This document shows, piece by piece, positions 1 to 10,937 of a DNA stretch of 64,000 nucleotides (position 1 is the stretch's first letter; each line of letters opens with the position of its first letter). The stretch is from Prado023 sp963747335. GTDB lineage: Bacteria > Actinomycetota > Actinomycetes > S36-B12 > CAIYMF01. The translations under genes and the position numbers were made by a program. The stretch is from contig CAVVEV010000008.1 of assembly GCA_963747335.1 (NCBI GenBank), positions 1 to 64,000 on the forward strand. The letters run 5' to 3'. Below the pieces are notes generated by a model, which was not told the origin of the DNA, did no database searches, and worked only from the letters and a program-made list of their open reading frames with translations.

Positions 1-3070
<3,070 letters not shown>

Positions 3071-3119
3071 GGTGGGTTCCTTAGGTTCGTGTGCGGGTCG
3101 TCGTCGTTATGTGTCGGCG

Positions 3120-3153
3120 CTGATCCGGACCGGGCGCAGCAGGTCCGGATCAG
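3120..3153 (-). other. Hairpin in the rpoB-rpoC spacer
   Basis: A perfect 12-bp inverted repeat (3120-3131 with 3142-3153, 10-nt loop) lies directly after the rpoB stop codon in the 88-bp rpoB-rpoC spacer. No U-run follows on the transcribed strand, so full termination is unlikely. A processing or partial attenuation site is possible. Confidence 0.55.
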
Positions 3154-3158
3154 GCCGG

Positions 3159-6100
3159 TCAGACCTCTTCGACGCTGCTCGGCTCACGCCGGGACAGGTC
3201 GATGCCCAGTTCCTCCGCCGCGCGGAAGATGTCGTCGTCGGAGTCACGCATCTCGATGGACTGCCCGTCGCTGGACAGCACCTCGACGTTCAGGCACAGG
3301 GACTGCATCTCCTTGATCAGCACCTTGAACGACTCGGGGATGCCCGGCTCGGGGATGTTCTCGCCCTTGACGATGGCCTCGTAGACCTTCACGCGGCCGA
3401 GCACGTCGTCGGACTTGATGGTGAGCAGCTCCTGCAGGGCGTAGGCGGCGCCGTAGGCCTCCATGGCCCAGACCTCCATCTCGCCGAACCGCTGGCCACC
3501 GAACTGCGCTTTTCCACCGAGCGGCTGCTGGGTGATCATCGAGTACGGGCCGGTGGAGCGCGCGTGCATCTTGTCGTCGACCAGGTGCAGCAGCTTCAGG
3601 ATGTAGATGTAGCCCACCGCGACCGGCGCCGGGAACGGCTCGCCGGAGCGGCCGTCGAACAGGCTGGCCTTGCCATCGGGACCGACGAGGCGAACACCGT
3701 CGGCGGTCGGGATGGTGTTGGCCAGCAGGCCGGAGAGCTCGTCCTCCTTGGCGCCGTCGAACACCGGGGTCGCGACCCGGGTGTTCGGGGCCGACGCCCG
3801 GGCGGACTCGTCGAGCCGCTTGGCCCACTCCGCGCCCTCCGGAGCCTCCCAGCCGGTCTTGGCGACCCAGCCGAGGTGGGTCTCCATCACCTGCCCCACG
3901 TTCATGCGGCCCGGGACCCCGAGCGGGTTGAGCACGACGTCGACCGGCGTGCCGTCCTCGAGGAACGGCATGTCCTCGACGGGCAGGATCTTGGCGATGA
4001 CGCCCTTGTTGCCGTGGCGGCCTGCCAGCTTGTCACCGGTGGTGATCTTGCGCTTCTGGGCCACGTAGACGCGGACCAGGCGGTTGACACCGGGGGGCAG
4101 CTCGTCGCCCTCCTCGCGGTCGAAGACGCGCACCGCGATGACCTTGCCGGACTCGCCGTGCGGCACCTTCATCGACGTGTCGCGGACCTCACGGGCCTTC
4201 TCGCCGAAGATCGCGCGCAGCAGGCGCTCCTCCGGGGTCAGCTCGGTCTCGCCCTTGGGCGTGACCTTGCCGACCAGGATGTCGCCGGTCACGACGTCGG
4301 CGCCGACGCGGATCACGCCGCGGTCGTCGAGGTCGGCCAGCACCTCCTCGGAGACGTTCGGGATGTCCCGGGTGATCTCCTCAGGGCCGAGCTTCGTGTC
4401 GCGGGCGTCGACCTCATGCTCCTCGATGTGGATCGAGGACAGCACGTCGTCCTGCACGAGGCGCTGGCTCAGGATGATCGCGTCCTCGTAGTTGTGACCC
4501 TCCCACGGCATGAACGCCACGAGCAGGTTGCGCCCGAGCGCCATCTCCGCGGTGTCGGTGCACGGCCCGTCAGCGATGACCTGGCCCTCCTCGACCCGCT
4601 GGCCCTCGTCGACGATCGTGCGCTGGTTGAAGCACGTGCCCTGGTTGGAGCGGTCGAACTTGCGCAGCCGGTAGGTCTCGTAGGTGCCGTCGTCGTTGGC
4701 CACGGTGACGTGGTCGGCCGAGACCTCGGAGACCACGCCGCCCTTGTGGGCCGCGACCACGTCGCCGGCGTCGACCGCGGCGCGGTACTCCATGCCGGTG
4801 CCGACCAGGGGCGCCTCGCTGCGCAGCAGCGGGACAGCCTGACGCTGCATGTTGGCGCCCATGAGCGCGCGGTTGGCGTCGTCATGCTCGAGGAACGGGA
4901 TCATGGCCGTGGCCACCGACACCATCTGGCGCGGGGAGACGTCCATGAAGTCCACGTTCGCCGGCGCGATGTAGTCGACCTCGCCACCCTTGGTGCGGAC
5001 CAGGACGCGGGACTCCGCGAAGTGCCCGTCGAGGGTCAGCGGGGCGTTGGCCTGCGCGACGACGTGCAGGTCCTCCTCGTCGGCGGTCAGGTAGTGGATC
5101 TCGTCGGTGACGCGGCCCTTGTCGTCGACCCGGCGGTACGGGGTCTCGATGAACCCGAACGCGTTGACCCGGGCGTAGGTGGACAGCGAGCCGATCAGGC
5201 CGATGTTCGGGCCCTCAGGGGTCTCGATCGGGCACATCCGGCCGTAGTGGGAGGGGTGCACGTCGCGGACCTCGAAGCCGGCCCGCTCACGCGAGAGACC
5301 ACCCGGGCCGAGCGCGGACAGGCGGCGCTTGTGGGTCAGGCCGGAGATCGGGTTCGTCTGGTCCATGAACTGGGACAGCTGCGAGGTGCCGAAGAACTCC
5401 TTGATGGAGGCCACGACGGGGCGGATGTTGATCAGGGTCTGCGGGGTGATCGCCTCGACGTCCTGGGTGGTCATCCGCTCACGGACCACGCGCTCCATGC
5501 GCGACAGTCCGGTGCGCAGCTGGTTCTGGATCAGCTCGCCGACCGTGCGCAGGCGCCGGTTGCCGAAGTGGTCGATGTCGTCGGGCTCGACCTGCTTGGT
5601 GCCCTGCGCGGTCTCGAACGAGGTCTCACCGGCGTGCAGCCGGCACAGGTACTCGATCGTGGCCTCGATGTCCTCGATCTGCAGGGTGCTCTGGCCGAGC
5701 TCGGAGGTCAGGCCCAGCTTCTTGTTCACCTTGTAGCGACCGACCTTGGCCAGGTCGTAGCGCTTGGGGTTGAAGTAGAAGTTCTCCAGCAGGTTGCGAC
5801 CCGCCTCGATCGTCGGGGGCTCGCCCGGGCGCAGCTTGCGGTAGATGTCCAGGAGCGCCTCGTCCTGGGTCTTGTCCGGGTTGGTGGTGCCGACCGGGTC
5901 CTTCTCCAGGGTGGCCTCCATGGACGGCCACGCGGCGAAGCGCTCGCGGATCTGCGCCTCGGAGCGGCCCAGAGCCTTCAGCAGGACCGTCACCGGCTGC
6001 TTGCGCTTGCGGTCCACCCGCACGCCGACCATGTCCTTCTTGTCGATCTCGAACTCCAGCCACGCACCGCGGCTCGGGATGATCTTGGCGACGAAGATGT

Positions 6101-6644
6101 CCTTGTCGGAGGTCTTGTCCTCCTGGCGCTCGAAGTACACGCCCGGCGAGCGGACCAGCTGCGACACCACGACGCGCTCGGTGCCGTTGACGATGAACGT
6201 GCCCTTGTCGGTCATCAGCGGGAAGTCGCCCATGAAGACCGTCTGGCTCTTGATCTCGCCGGTCTCGTTGTTCGTGAACTCCGCCGTGACGAACATCGGC
6301 TGCGAGTAGGTCATGTCCTTCTCGCGGCACTGCTCCACGGTGTACTTCGGTGGCTCGAAGCGGTGGTCGCGGAAGCTCAGCGACATCGTCTCCGAGAAGT
6401 CCTCGATCGGGGAGATCTCGGTGAAGATCTCCTCGAGGCCGGACTTGTTCGGCACGCTTGCACCGGACTCGACAGCGGCGGCCACGCGAGCCCGCCACGC
6501 GTCATTGCCGAGCAACCAGTCGAACGAGTCGGTCTGCAGGGCCAGGAGGTCCGGGACCTCCAGCGGCTCACGGATCTTCGCGAAGGAGACCCGGTTCAGT
6601 CCGGGCGGCGGGGGGGGCGTGGCGGTCTTGCGGGTGGAGGCCAA
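3159..6644 (-). CDS. rpoB: RNA polymerase beta subunit
   Basis: Beta subunit of the core RNA polymerase, 1161 residues, the usual actinobacterial length. Landmarks in order are the N-terminal lobe (LNRVSFAKI), the rifampicin region (SQLSQFMDQTNPISGLTHKR followed by RLSALGPGG), the HPSHYGRMCPIETPEGPNIG segment, and the C-terminal GGKAQFGGQRFGEMEVWA motif. The positions classically mutated in rifampicin resistance (the Asp of FMDQ, the His of THKR, the Ser of RLSAL) are wild type. The start is TTG at 6644, supported by GGAAGGA upstream and by the family preference for non-ATG starts. It lies upstream of rpoC on the same transcript, after a ~500-bp gap from rplL with its own likely promoter. A run of eight G's near the 5' end (in the ATPPPPPG segment) deserves caution for indels. 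Confidence 0.98.
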   Translation of the reverse strand: MASTRKTATPPPPPGLNRVSFAKIREPLEVPDLLALQTDSFDWLLGNDAWRARVAAAVESGASVPNKSGLEEIFTEISPIEDFSETMSLSFRDHRFEPPKYTVEQCREKDMTYSQPMFVTAEFTNNETGEIKSQTVFMGDFPLMTDKGTFIVNGTERVVVSQLVRSPGVYFERQEDKTSDKDIFVAKIIPSRGAWLEFEIDKKDMVGVRVDRKRKQPVTVLLKALGRSEAQIRERFAAWPSMEATLEKDPVGTTNPDKTQDEALLDIYRKLRPGEPPTIEAGRNLLENFYFNPKRYDLAKVGRYKVNKKLGLTSELGQSTLQIEDIEATIEYLCRLHAGETSFETAQGTKQVEPDDIDHFGNRRLRTVGELIQNQLRTGLSRMERVVRERMTTQDVEAITPQTLINIRPVVASIKEFFGTSQLSQFMDQTNPISGLTHKRRLSALGPGGLSRERAGFEVRDVHPSHYGRMCPIETPEGPNIGLIGSLSTYARVNAFGFIETPYRRVDDKGRVTDEIHYLTADEEDLHVVAQANAPLTLDGHFAESRVLVRTKGGEVDYIAPANVDFMDVSPRQMVSVATAMIPFLEHDDANRALMGANMQRQAVPLLRSEAPLVGTGMEYRAAVDAGDVVAAHKGGVVSEVSADHVTVANDDGTYETYRLRKFDRSNQGTCFNQRTIVDEGQRVEEGQVIADGPCTDTAEMALGRNLLVAFMPWEGHNYEDAIILSQRLVQDDVLSSIHIEEHEVDARDTKLGPEEITRDIPNVSEEVLADLDDRGVIRVGADVVTGDILVGKVTPKGETELTPEERLLRAIFGEKAREVRDTSMKVPHGESGKVIAVRVFDREEGDELPPGVNRLVRVYVAQKRKITTGDKLAGRHGNKGVIAKILPVEDMPFLEDGTPVDVVLNPLGVPGRMNVGQVMETHLGWVAKTGWEAPEGAEWAKRLDESARASAPNTRVATPVFDGAKEDELSGLLANTIPTADGVRLVGPDGKASLFDGRSGEPFPAPVAVGYIYILKLLHLVDDKMHARSTGPYSMITQQPLGGKAQFGGQRFGEMEVWAMEAYGAAYALQELLTIKSDDVLGRVKVYEAIVKGENIPEPGIPESFKVLIKEMQSLCLNVEVLSSDGQSIEMRDSDDDIFRAAEELGIDLSRREPSSVEEV

Positions 6645-7047
6645 GACAGGTCCTTCCAGGACGGTTCACTGCGGTCGGCACGCTGGCCCCGGGCCCCGGC
6701 TCCCGCGGCGGGCCGCGGGCATGGCTCACTCAGGAGCGACAGGCTGGGGGTGAAGGACAGCGCAAAGCAGCAGCGTACCCGATTGGGCAGCCGCTGTCGA
6801 CTCCGGGCATGCTCGCCAGAAAGGCGGTTCCTCGTTCACGTGCGTGGTCCCCGCCGCTCGACAGCGGGTGGCGGGACCCGTGCACGCACCCATCGAACCG
6901 TCCGCCGGCGCGTGACCCGGGGGCCACACACACGCCTGGACGCAGTTGCGTCGGACTCAGGGTGCCTCCCCGCTCGCGCTGAGTCAAGTACCCAAGGCCC
7001 CCGAATGTGGGAATCCCCTCTCGAGGACGCCGGACGGACGTGGGAAA
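6645..7047. other. rplL-rpoB intergenic region
   Basis: About 400 bp without a convincing gene on either strand. It contains the rpoB promoter candidate and the untranslated leader; nothing else is recognisable. Confidence 0.6.
6772..6800 (-). promoter_or_regulatory. Candidate rpoBC promoter
   Basis: On the minus strand a -35 box TCGACA (6795-6800) and a -10 box TACGCT (6772-6777) are separated by 17 bp. This would give a leader of about 120 nt before the rpoB TTG. An internal promoter ahead of rpoBC is common in actinobacteria; assignment here is from motif match only. Confidence 0.5.
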
Positions 7048-7091
7048 CGCCACTGGGCGCACCCCCGGAGGTGGGGATGCGCCCAGTGGCG
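7048..7091 (-). terminator. Hairpin terminator after rplL
   Basis: A perfect 14-bp inverted repeat (7048-7061 with 7078-7091) lies 60 bp past the rplL stop, followed on the transcribed strand by a short TTT. It probably ends or attenuates the rplJL transcript before rpoBC. Confidence 0.7.
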
Positions 7092-7150
7092 ACGCACGCT
7101 GCGGGTCGTGCCCGGTTGCCGGGTCAGCGAGCGCCGCGACGTGCTCGGTG

Positions 7151-7540
7151 CTACTTGACGGACACCTTGGCGCCGGCAGCCTCGAGGGCGGCCTTCGCCT
7201 TCTCGGCGGCCTCCTTGTTGACCTTCTCGACGACGGGCTTGGGAGCGCCCTCGACGAGGTCCTTGGCCTCCTTGAGGCCGAGGCTGGTCAGCGTGCGGAC
7301 CTCCTTGATGACCTGGATCTTCTTGTCGCCCGCGTCCTCGAGGATGACGTCGAACTCATCCTGCTCCTCGACGGCCTCGGCAGCAGCGCCACCGGCGGCG
7401 GGACCCGCAGCAGCCACGGCGACCGGGGCGGCGGCGGTGACGCCGAAGGTGTCCTCGAACTGCTTGACGAACTCGGACAGCTCGATCAGCGTCATCTCCT
7501 TGAACGCGTCGAGCAGGTCCTCAGTGCTCAGCTTCGCCAT
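7151..7540 (-). CDS. rplL: Ribosomal protein bL12 (L7/L12)
   Basis: Stalk protein of the 50S subunit, 129 residues, that recruits translation GTPases. It shows the N-terminal dimerisation helices (MAKLSTEDLLDAFKEMTLIE), the Ala/Gly hinge (AAAPVAVAAAGPAAGG) and the C-terminal factor-binding domain with KIQVIKEVR and GLKEAKDLVEGAPK. The start ATG at 7540 has GAGAGG upstream. It follows rplJ by 58 bp in the same direction and is expected to be co-transcribed with it; four to six copies bind the C-terminal helix of L10. A strong hairpin follows the stop codon. Length and sequence are ordinary, unlike its partner L10. Confidence 0.98.
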   Translation of the reverse strand: MAKLSTEDLLDAFKEMTLIELSEFVKQFEDTFGVTAAAPVAVAAAGPAAGGAAAEAVEEQDEFDVILEDAGDKKIQVIKEVRTLTSLGLKEAKDLVEGAPKPVVEKVNKEAAEKAKAALEAAGAKVSVK

Positions 7541-7598
7541 GATGGCGTTCCTCTCTCGTTTCCGGCCGGTGCCGGGTGGGGCTGACTGCGAAGGGCGA

Positions 7599-8438
7599 TC
7601 AGCCCTCGGCGATCTCCTCGGCTGCGGCCGCAGCGTCGGTGGTGGCATCGGCGGGTGCCTCAGCCGGAACCTCAGCGTCGGCGGGTGCCTCAGCCTCAGC
7701 GGTGACCTCGGCCGGAGCCTCAGTCGCAGTGACCTCAGCCTCGGCCGGAGCCTCAACCTCGGGGGTGACCTCGGCGACAGCCTCGGCCGCAACCTCAGCG
7801 TCGGCGGGTGCCTCAGCCTCAGCGGTGACCTCGGCCGGAGCCTCAGCCTCGGTGGCGGGCATGACCGCCTCGGGGGCAACGTCAGCGGCCGGGGCAGCAC
7901 CCGCACCACCGATCAGCGACGGATCCGCCTGCGCGGCGACCCGCAGTGCATCGATGGCGCGCGCTGCCTGGGACAGGGGTGCTGCGAACAGCGACACCGC
8001 CTGCTGCAGCGAGGCGTTCATCGCGCCGGCCAGCTTGGCCAGCAGCACCTCACGGGACTCGAGATCCGCGAGCTTGGCCACATCGGAGGCGGACAGGACC
8101 TTGCCGTCCAGATATCCGCCCTTGATGACCAGCATCGGGTGCGCCTTGGCGAAGTCACGCAGGCCCTTGGCCGCCTCCACCGGATCGCCCTTGATGAAGG
8201 CGATCGCGCTGGGGCCGGCGAGCAGGCTGTCCAGACCCTCGACCCCGGCGTCCTTGGCCGCGATCTTGGTCAGGGTGTTCTTCACCACGGCGTACGTGGC
8301 GTTGCCGCCCAGGGAACGGCGCAGCTCCTTGAGCTGGGCCACGGTCAGGCCGCGATACTCCGTCAGGACCGCCGCACTCGAGGAGCGGAACTCCTCGGTG
8401 ATCTCCTCGACAGCGGTGGACTTGGGGTTCCGCGCCAT
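7599..8438 (-). CDS. rplJ: Ribosomal protein uL10 with long acidic repeat tail
   Basis: L10 anchors the L7/L12 stalk to 23S rRNA. Residues 1-175 are a standard L10 (EFRSSSAAVLTEYRGLTVAQ, VVKNTL, LLAGPSAIAF). The protein runs on to 279 residues, ~100 more than the usual 170-180. The extra C-terminal part is composed almost only of Ala, Glu, Pro, Val, Thr and Asp, built from repeats such as EAEAPAEVTAEAEAPADAEV. Two copies are encoded by identical 56-bp DNA (7668-7723 and 7791-7846). The reading frame is continuous, so this is not a frameshift product. The tail lies beyond the helix that binds L12 dimers; its role is unknown. Start ATG at 8438 with AAAGGAGA upstream. Confidence 0.97.
   Translation of the reverse strand: MARNPKSTAVEEITEEFRSSSAAVLTEYRGLTVAQLKELRRSLGGNATYAVVKNTLTKIAAKDAGVEGLDSLLAGPSAIAFIKGDPVEAAKGLRDFAKAHPMLVIKGGYLDGKVLSASDVAKLADLESREVLLAKLAGAMNASLQQAVSLFAAPLSQAARAIDALRVAAQADPSLIGGAGAAPAADVAPEAVMPATEAEAPAEVTAEAEAPADAEVAAEAVAEVTPEVEAPAEAEVTATEAPAEVTAEAEAPADAEVPAEAPADATTDAAAAAEEIAEG
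7668..7846 (-). repeat. Identical 56-bp direct repeats within rplJ
   Basis: The 56-bp segment at 7668-7723 recurs without mismatch at 7791-7846, with start-to-start spacing of 123 bp (41 codons), so both are read in the same frame. Shorter related units lie between them. This suggests tail growth by slippage or unequal recombination. Confidence 0.9.
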
Positions 8439-8652
8439 GATTCTCCTTTGAGCAGTGTCGACCTCGGCCAGGCCCCGACATGACGAACGCCCCGGCGCAG
8501 GCGCGGGGCGTGGGGCCGGATGCTCGCCGCGGGTGACCCGCGGTCCATCCGATCTTCTGCTCTCACCTGCGTGGGCCGCCCGCTCCGCGCGGGACCTTCA
8601 GTTCCTCCCCGTGCAGAACGGGAAGGAGCGACCTACGGTCTTCGGTGCCCCA
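8439..8652 (-). promoter_or_regulatory. rplJ mRNA leader, likely L10 autoregulatory RNA
   Basis: The leader upstream of rplJ is ~205 nt long and structured. It contains hairpins at 8527-8543 (7-bp stem, 3-nt loop) and 8487-8511. Near its 5' end (8629-8645) the minus strand reads CCGAAGACCGTAGGTCGC, resembling the conserved segment of rplJ leaders bound by the L10-L12 complex for feedback control. The leader identity is inferred from position and this motif. Confidence 0.6.
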
Positions 8653-8682
8653 AGGGTAGACCAGCGGGAGCGGCACGACCAA
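8653..8682 (-). promoter_or_regulatory. Candidate rplJL promoter
   Basis: Minus-strand -35 TTGGTC (8677-8682) and -10 TACCCT (8653-8658) with an 18-bp spacer, placing the transcript start just before the leader. It overlaps the region of the oppositely directed promoter of the next gene. Confidence 0.5.
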
Positions 8683-8689
8683 ATCCTCC

Positions 8690-8695
8690 TACGAT
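8690..8695 (+). promoter_or_regulatory. Leaderless -10 box for the Vps62-like gene
   Basis: TACGAT ends 6 nt before the ATG at 8702 and no Shine-Dalgarno sequence is present, so transcription should start at or next to the start codon. Confidence 0.55.
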
Positions 8696-8701
8696 GCGCC
8701 C

Positions 8702-10480
8702 ATGCCCGATGATGCCGGCCGGAACCCGGACAGCGATCTCGCCCTGTTGCGGGCCTACGAGCCGGTGGTGCGGTTCACCCAGGGGGAGTACTTCTTCCCG
8801 GTGTCGGTGCACAACTATGTGCGGCACGCAGCCCTGTGGACGGAGTTGCCTGCCGGGGAATCGGTGATCGAGGCCTCGGCCGAGAGTTTCGACTCGACGT
8901 TGCTGGCCCGGGTCGAGGAGTCGATCCCGGGCCAGTCGACGTCGCTGTCTGGGATCATGACCGGCAACGAGTCGCCGAAGGTCCGGATCCCGCTGAAGGA
9001 CCGTCCACCGCGGTTGCGTGGCGCCAGCCGGTTGGCCGCGGTCGGGCTGCTCGGTCGGCTGATCGACGCGCTGAACCGGTTGTCGTTGATCTTCCGCGGG
9101 AGCGTGCCCGGCGGTAGTGCGGCGAAGTCGTTCCTGCTCCAGCAGGAGCACCTGGAGCCGGATCGGCCGGCGTACCACGGGCGGGTCGTGCGCGACGGTG
9201 ACTGGCTGGTCTGCCAGTACTGGTTCTTCTACTCGTTCAACAACTGGCGCTCGGCGTTCGGTGGGGTCAATGAGCACGAGTCCGACTGGGAGCAGGTCAC
9301 GGTCTTCCTCGACGGCACCGGGCAGCTCGACGAGGCGGGGCTGCCGGCCCCCCGGTGGGTGGTGTTCTCCGCGCATGACGAGACCGGTGACGACCTGCGC
9401 CGCCGCTGGGACGACCCGGACCTGACCCTGGTCGAGGGCCGGCACCCGGTGGTGTTCGCCGGGGCCGGGTCGCATTCTGGGGCCTACCTGCCGGGGGACT
9501 ACCTGATCTCGATCGAGCCACCGACCCAGTCCGGGTTCCTGCGCGTCGGGCGGTGGATGGCCCGGGTGTTCACACCCTGGTCCAGCGGGGCGCAGAGCGT
9601 CGGGATCCCCTACGTGGACTATGCCCGCGGTGACGGTCGGTCGATCGGCCCCGGGCAGGGCGACCCGTGGTACCCCGAGGTGATCGACGACGACACCCCC
9701 TGGGTGCGCGGCTTCCGAGGGCTGTGGGGCCACGACACCCGCGACCGCCTCGGCGGGGAACGCGGCCCGGCCGGCCCCCGCTACGAGCGCGACGGCACCG
9801 TGCGCGCCTCGTGGGCCGGCCCGGTCGGCTGGGCCGGGCTGGCCAAAGTCGCCCCGAACCCTGCCGTCGAGAACGACCTGCTGTCCAAGCGGGCCGAACA
9901 GGTGCAGGCCCGGCTGGACGACCTCGAGGACGACATCAGCGCCACCAGCCAGAACCTGCGCATCACCGCGGCCGGCCGCTACCCGGGGTCACCCGAGGTA
10001 CGGGTCCTGGCCGGCGAGGAGGCCCGGTTGCTGGGCATGCGCCGGGAGCAGACCAGGCTGCGCGACGAGGCCGCCTCGATGTCCCGCGATGCCGCCACCG
10101 CCTCCCTCGACCCACACGCCCACCTCAGCCACCGCAACACCCCCATCGAGTCCGCCACCGGCGGCAGGGCCCGACTGCTCTCGTGGTGGGCCGTGCTGAG
10201 CACGCCGCTGATCCTGTGGACAGTCGGCCAGATCATCAACCCCGCGATTGGCGTGAACGCATGGGAGTCCACGTTCGGGGCCCTGGTGCTCCTGGTGTCG
10301 ATCGAGGGCTTCGTGCGCGGGAAGTTCCTGGCAGTGATGGGCCGGTTCCTGCTGCTGCTCATCACCGTCATCGCCATGTACTTCCTCTGGAAGGACTGGC
10401 GCATCGTGGTGGGCACCGCCATGGGGATCGCGGCCATCACCCTCCTGGTGGTCAACCTGCGCGAGGCACTGCGTCGGTGA
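8702..10480 (+). CDS. Vps62-like protein with C-terminal membrane segments
   Basis: 592 residues. Residues ~15-330 form a soluble region with EYFFPVSVHNYVRHAALW, a WLVCQYWFFYSFNNWR segment, NEHESDWEQVTVFLDG and VFAGAGSHSGAYLPGDY. These resemble the Vps62-related family of unknown biochemical function. A probable coiled or helical stretch follows (~395-460). Residues ~490-592 contain about four hydrophobic helices, including ILWTVGQII, LGALVLLVSIE-like and FLLLLITVIAMYF runs. It therefore looks like a cytoplasmic domain fused to a membrane anchor. The start at 8702 is chosen from the leaderless promoter. It lies on the plus strand inside an otherwise minus-strand ribosomal protein cluster, which is unusual. 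No function can be assigned. Confidence 0.75.
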   Translation: MPDDAGRNPDSDLALLRAYEPVVRFTQGEYFFPVSVHNYVRHAALWTELPAGESVIEASAESFDSTLLARVEESIPGQSTSLSGIMTGNESPKVRIPLKDRPPRLRGASRLAAVGLLGRLIDALNRLSLIFRGSVPGGSAAKSFLLQQEHLEPDRPAYHGRVVRDGDWLVCQYWFFYSFNNWRSAFGGVNEHESDWEQVTVFLDGTGQLDEAGLPAPRWVVFSAHDETGDDLRRRWDDPDLTLVEGRHPVVFAGAGSHSGAYLPGDYLISIEPPTQSGFLRVGRWMARVFTPWSSGAQSVGIPYVDYARGDGRSIGPGQGDPWYPEVIDDDTPWVRGFRGLWGHDTRDRLGGERGPAGPRYERDGTVRASWAGPVGWAGLAKVAPNPAVENDLLSKRAEQVQARLDDLEDDISATSQNLRITAAGRYPGSPEVRVLAGEEARLLGMRREQTRLRDEAASMSRDAATASLDPHAHLSHRNTPIESATGGRARLLSWWAVLSTPLILWTVGQIINPAIGVNAWESTFGALVLLVSIEGFVRGKFLAVMGRFLLLLITVIAMYFLWKDWRIVVGTAMGIAAITLLVVNLREALRR

Positions 10481-10580
10481 CCCGCCGCCGTGTCCGGCGG
10501 CCCTGATGGCCGGACGCCGGTACGGTGAACCCAACTCCACCGCCGGCACACCGGCACCGAACCTGACAGAAGGACCATCC

Positions 10581-10856
10581 ATGAGCATGAACCCCCCGGC
10601 GCAGACCTTCCCCAACGGCAAGCCGATGCTGGACGTCAACGGCAACCCCGCGAGCCCCAAGAGCCGGCTCGCGGCCCTCCTGCTCCTGCTGCTCCTCGGG
10701 CTGGGCCTGCACCGGTTCTACGTGGGCAAGATCGGGACGGGCATCCTGTACCTGCTCACGCTCGGCGGCCTGGGCATCTGGTTCGTCATCGACCTGGTGA
10801 TGATCCTGATCGGGTCGTTCACCGACAAGCAGGGCCGGGTCGTCGCCAACTGGTAG
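10581..10856 (+). CDS. TM2-domain small membrane protein
   Basis: 91 residues. After a short polar N-terminus (NPPAQTFPNGKPMLDVNG) comes the TM2 fold: a first membrane helix (LAALLLLLLLGLGLHRFYVG) and a second (GILYLLTLGGLGIWFVIDLV) joined by the typical HRFYVGKIGTG turn. The family is widespread and of unknown function; some members are found with secretion or stress genes. The ATG at 10581 has AGAAGGA about 8 nt upstream. It is 100 bp after and co-directional with the Vps62-like gene, so the two may be co-transcribed. A two-sided hairpin separates it from the convergent rplA. Confidence 0.85.
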   Translation: MSMNPPAQTFPNGKPMLDVNGNPASPKSRLAALLLLLLLGLGLHRFYVGKIGTGILYLLTLGGLGIWFVIDLVMILIGSFTDKQGRVVANW

Positions 10857-10879
10857 ACCCTCCCGACTCCCGAGCGCAA

Positions 10880-10924
10880 CAACGGGCCCGCCGTTCTGCC
10901 CAGTGGCAGAGGTCGGGCCCGTTG
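10880..10924. terminator. Bidirectional hairpin between TM2 gene and rplA
   Basis: An 11-bp perfect stem (10880-10890 with 10914-10924) with a nested 5-bp stem (10896-10900 with 10905-10909) lies between two convergent genes. It can serve transcripts from both sides. Confidence 0.7.
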
Positions 10925-10937
10925 GCGTGCGGAGGAC

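Noticed and set aside
7668..7846. Spaced repeats in rplJ considered as a CRISPR-like array
   Set aside because: Only two full copies, within a continuous conserved reading frame and translating as periodic Ala/Glu/Pro; no cas genes.
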